A stretch of DNA of 64,000 bases. Origin: Flavobacterium potami. GTDB lineage: Bacteria; Bacteroidota; Bacteroidia; Flavobacteriales; Flavobacteriaceae. Made by a program: the position numbers and the translations under genes. Within the stretch, counting starts at the first letter, position 1, and each line of letters starts with the position of its first letter. The notes under the pieces are model-generated. The model did no database searches. It had not been told where the DNA came from and worked only from the letters and a program-made list of their open reading frames with translations. Shown here piece after piece: positions 62,102-64,000 of this stretch. The stretch covers positions 620,001-684,000 of the forward strand of contig NZ_JAINUY010000002.1 in assembly GCF_020026915.1 (NCBI RefSeq), given 5' to 3'.

Positions 62102-63463
62102 TTAAAAATGCATGATTTTTATTGACTTGCTTTTGCGAATATAGCTTTGAATAATGTTTTTTACATCACGATTGTGCTGCATCGGAATAAGAATATTTTT
62201 TAAAATATCTATATTGGTAATTTGATAATTTAAATCGTAATAAGCATAGCCTTTGTAAGTTCCGTTTTCGATTAAGATTGCGCTTCTTTCGTTTATGTTT
62301 CTTCCTCTGTCAATTAAAACCATACTCTTGTTTTCGAAACTGTTTTCCGAAATAAATTGCTGTACTCTTAAGTTGTAAACTTCGGGCGTAACTTCACCAA
62401 TGCATGCGCCATCACACTCTTTGATTTTGTATTGAAAACATTCTTTTTTGGTTTGATATAAACCTGTCAATTTCTGACATAAATGATATTTTGCCGTGTA
62501 TTTGAAAAGCATGTTTTTTCCTTCCTGTAAGGAAGTAAAAGAGGTAATTTCTTTTTTACGGCCGTCTGCTTTTTCGAGTTTTAAATTAATGTGACCGCTT
62601 GCATCTTTTTCTGCGTACAAAGCAAAAGGGAAAAAAGATTTTTTCTGTGAGCGATTGTATCGTGGTCGATTTACTTTTACTTCTTGGCTCTCTTTTAAAA
62701 GTGCAATTAATTCACTTCCGGTTTCGTCATAAGTTATAGTAAAGACTTCGGCCTGAATTCTTTTGCTTTTGGTTGTTATTCCTGTAAAATGCTGATTAAT
62801 TCTTTTTTTGATATTTTGGCTTTTACCAATGTAAATCAAAGTTCCGCCTTCGTTATAGATATAATAAACTCCTGTTTTGGCAGGCATTTGATTTATGAGA
62901 TCTAAAAATCGTGGAGAGATTCCTTTTTCTATTTCTAGTTTTATAAAATCTTTTACAATTGTTTTTTCAACATCTTTTTCCAAAAGCATTTTGAACAACT
63001 TGGTCGTTGCCATAGCGTCTCCGCTCGCACGATGTCTGTCTGCCATTGGAATTCCAAGTGAACGTACTAGTTTTCCAAGGCTATATGAAGGCTGTTCTGG
63101 AATTAGTTTTTTTGCTAATTCTACTGTGCAAAGGGTTTTGGCTTCAAAATCGTAGCCTAAACGACGGAATTCTGTACGAAGTATTCTGTAGTCAAAAGAA
63201 GCATTGTGAGCCACAATTACGCAATCTGAAGTGATTTCTATAATACGTTTGGCAACTTCATAGAATTTTGGTGCCGATTGCAACATAGCGTTATTGATTC
63301 CAGTCAGTTTTACTACAAAGGGCTGAATCGGAATTTCGGGATTAACGAGGCTGATGAATTGGTCAACTACTTCATGTCCGTCAAATTTGTAGATGGCGAT
63401 TTCAGTAATTCCCTCTTCATTAAATTGTCCTCCAGTGGTTTCTATGTCAAGTATTGCGTACAT
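62102..63463 (-). CDS. DnaQ-type exonuclease fused to a GIY-YIG (UvrC/Cho-like) nuclease
   Basis: 453 residues from the ATG at 63463; a 19-codon extension over the spacer repeat is rejected. N-terminal DEDDh exonuclease: YAILDIETTGGQ, AHNASFDYRILRTEF, DRHRASGDAMAT. From about 195 a GIY-YIG domain: TGVYYIYNEGGTLIYIGKSQNIKKRINQHF. The C-terminal part has a CDGACIGEV motif as in UvrC/Cho proteins. Probably an excision repair-type nuclease; substrate unknown. Confidence 0.93.
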   Translation of the reverse strand: MYAILDIETTGGQFNEEGITEIAIYKFDGHEVVDQFISLVNPEIPIQPFVVKLTGINNAMLQSAPKFYEVAKRIIEITSDCVIVAHNASFDYRILRTEFRRLGYDFEAKTLCTVELAKKLIPEQPSYSLGKLVRSLGIPMADRHRASGDAMATTKLFKMLLEKDVEKTIVKDFIKLEIEKGISPRFLDLINQMPAKTGVYYIYNEGGTLIYIGKSQNIKKRINQHFTGITTKSKRIQAEVFTITYDETGSELIALLKESQEVKVNRPRYNRSQKKSFFPFALYAEKDASGHINLKLEKADGRKKEITSFTSLQEGKNMLFKYTAKYHLCQKLTGLYQTKKECFQYKIKECDGACIGEVTPEVYNLRVQQFISENSFENKSMVLIDRGRNINERSAILIENGTYKGYAYYDLNYQITNIDILKNILIPMQHNRDVKNIIQSYIRKSKSIKIMHF

Positions 63464-63464
63464 G

Positions 63465-63566
63465 TTCAATGTCAATGTCAAAAAATCAATGGCAATTACA
63501 ATATCAAAAATCAATATCAATTTTGAAAATTGTTATTGTAATTGCGATTGTCATTGATATTGAAAA
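63465..63566. repeat. CAATATCAATTTT inverted repeat region
   Basis: Repeated CAATGTCAA / TTGACATTG and AATTACAATA / TATTGTAATT words are arranged head to head around CAATTTTGAAAATTG. Similar words recur at 63918-63985 and in the tpiA upstream gap around 7030-7070. Confidence 0.55.
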
Positions 63567-63914
63567 TTATTTTTTGTTTATTATCATTTTTGATGAAATA
63601 GCGATAAGCTGCTCGACTTCAATTAGAAGTTTATTTCTTTTGTCGTTATCTCCTTCTTTGATGTAATCTAAAATTTTTAAAGAATTTCTAGATTCTTTTA
63701 ACTCTTTAACAACTTATGAAACTTTAAAAATAAAATCTTTATCTTTTATTGTTCCTTGTGCTTCTCCGAAATTTAATGAAGCGCTTCCTGAAGATCTTAT
63801 TAATTGATTTTTATAGTATTCGTTTTCAAATATTTTTTCTAATTGTCTTGTAAAGAAAATACATTCTCCAGCGAATCGAACTAATCGATCTTCAAAATTG
63901 AATATTTTTTCCAT
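63567..63914 (-). pseudogene. Four-helix-bundle (S23/IVS-like) protein gene with in-frame stop
   Basis: The frame opens MEKIFNFEDRLVRFAGECIF and stops at a TAA (63714-63716) after 66 codons, then continues in the same frame for 48 more codons (VVKELKESRNSLKILDYIKEG onward) to a second stop at 63567. The joined 115-residue product has the length and the helix pattern of four-helix-bundle proteins encoded in rRNA intervening sequences or free. One base change (TTA to TAA) explains the break. Sequencing error or readthrough cannot be excluded. Confidence 0.8.
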
Positions 63915-64000
63915 TTAAAATTTGTGATTTTTGATTTCTTTACAATTGACATTGATTTTTGAAATTGTAATTGATATTGAAAATCACCTTCCTCCAAAAA

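Overview
The window is about 34-36% GC chromosomal DNA from a member of the Bacteroidota, most likely a Flavobacterium close to F. johnsoniae. The evidence is the promoter grammar (TTTG near -33 and TAnnTTTG near -7, with almost no Shine-Dalgarno sites), type IX secretion (T9SS) genes, a gliding-motility type C-terminal sorting domain, and Bacteroidota gene orders such as DUF1599/BT_3928/TlpA-like/tpiA/prmA/clpS and DUF6913-dapA. I found no tRNA, rRNA, CRISPR array, insertion sequence or phage gene.

Layout. 1-5 kb (minus strand): the 5' part of an exported protein, kdsA, then a cluster of three small envelope genes, a YhhN-type lysoplasmalogenase and an alkylglycerol-monooxygenase-like fatty acid hydroxylase. 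The last two could together break ether lipids. 5-9.6 kb (minus): clpS, prmA, tpiA, a TlpA-like lipoprotein, a BT_3928/DoxX protein and a duplicated DUF1599 protein. 9.8-16.6 kb: folP, rlmH, a secreted adenosine deaminase, the pirin/OsmC/GNAT operon and an AlkC-like DNA glycosylase. 16.9-25 kb: nadC, a YihY protein, a DUF2147 protein, a subclass B1 metallo-beta-lactamase, priA, a LytTR regulator, then rpsF-rpsR-rplI. 25-38.8 kb: a 1.2 kb AT-rich spacer, then a 3225-residue T9SS type B adhesin with its PorP/SprF partner and a PorE-like OmpA protein. 39-53.5 kb: ligA, a split 5'-nucleotidase, dapA, a long bamD-rpoZ-coaBC-porD-recN-TPR-fabV run, a glycosyltransferase and coaE. 53.5-59 kb: a two-component system, an unannotated small transcription unit, and the rtcB-prfH RNA/ribosome repair pair behind two dyad-symmetric elements. 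59-64 kb (minus): acyl-ACP thioesterase, miaA, a K+ channel with a zinc ribbon, an exonuclease-GIY-YIG fusion and a four-helix-bundle gene broken by an in-frame stop.

The spacers carry several families of dyad-symmetric intergenic repeats, and some of these create false N-terminal extensions of neighbouring genes (miaA, folP). The observations I consider most worth following are the small transcript unit and structured leader in front of rtcB-prfH, the putative ether-lipid cleavage operon whose promoter lies inside the clpS terminator, and the adhesin's repeat array with an exact 237-bp period and a three-unit higher-order duplication.
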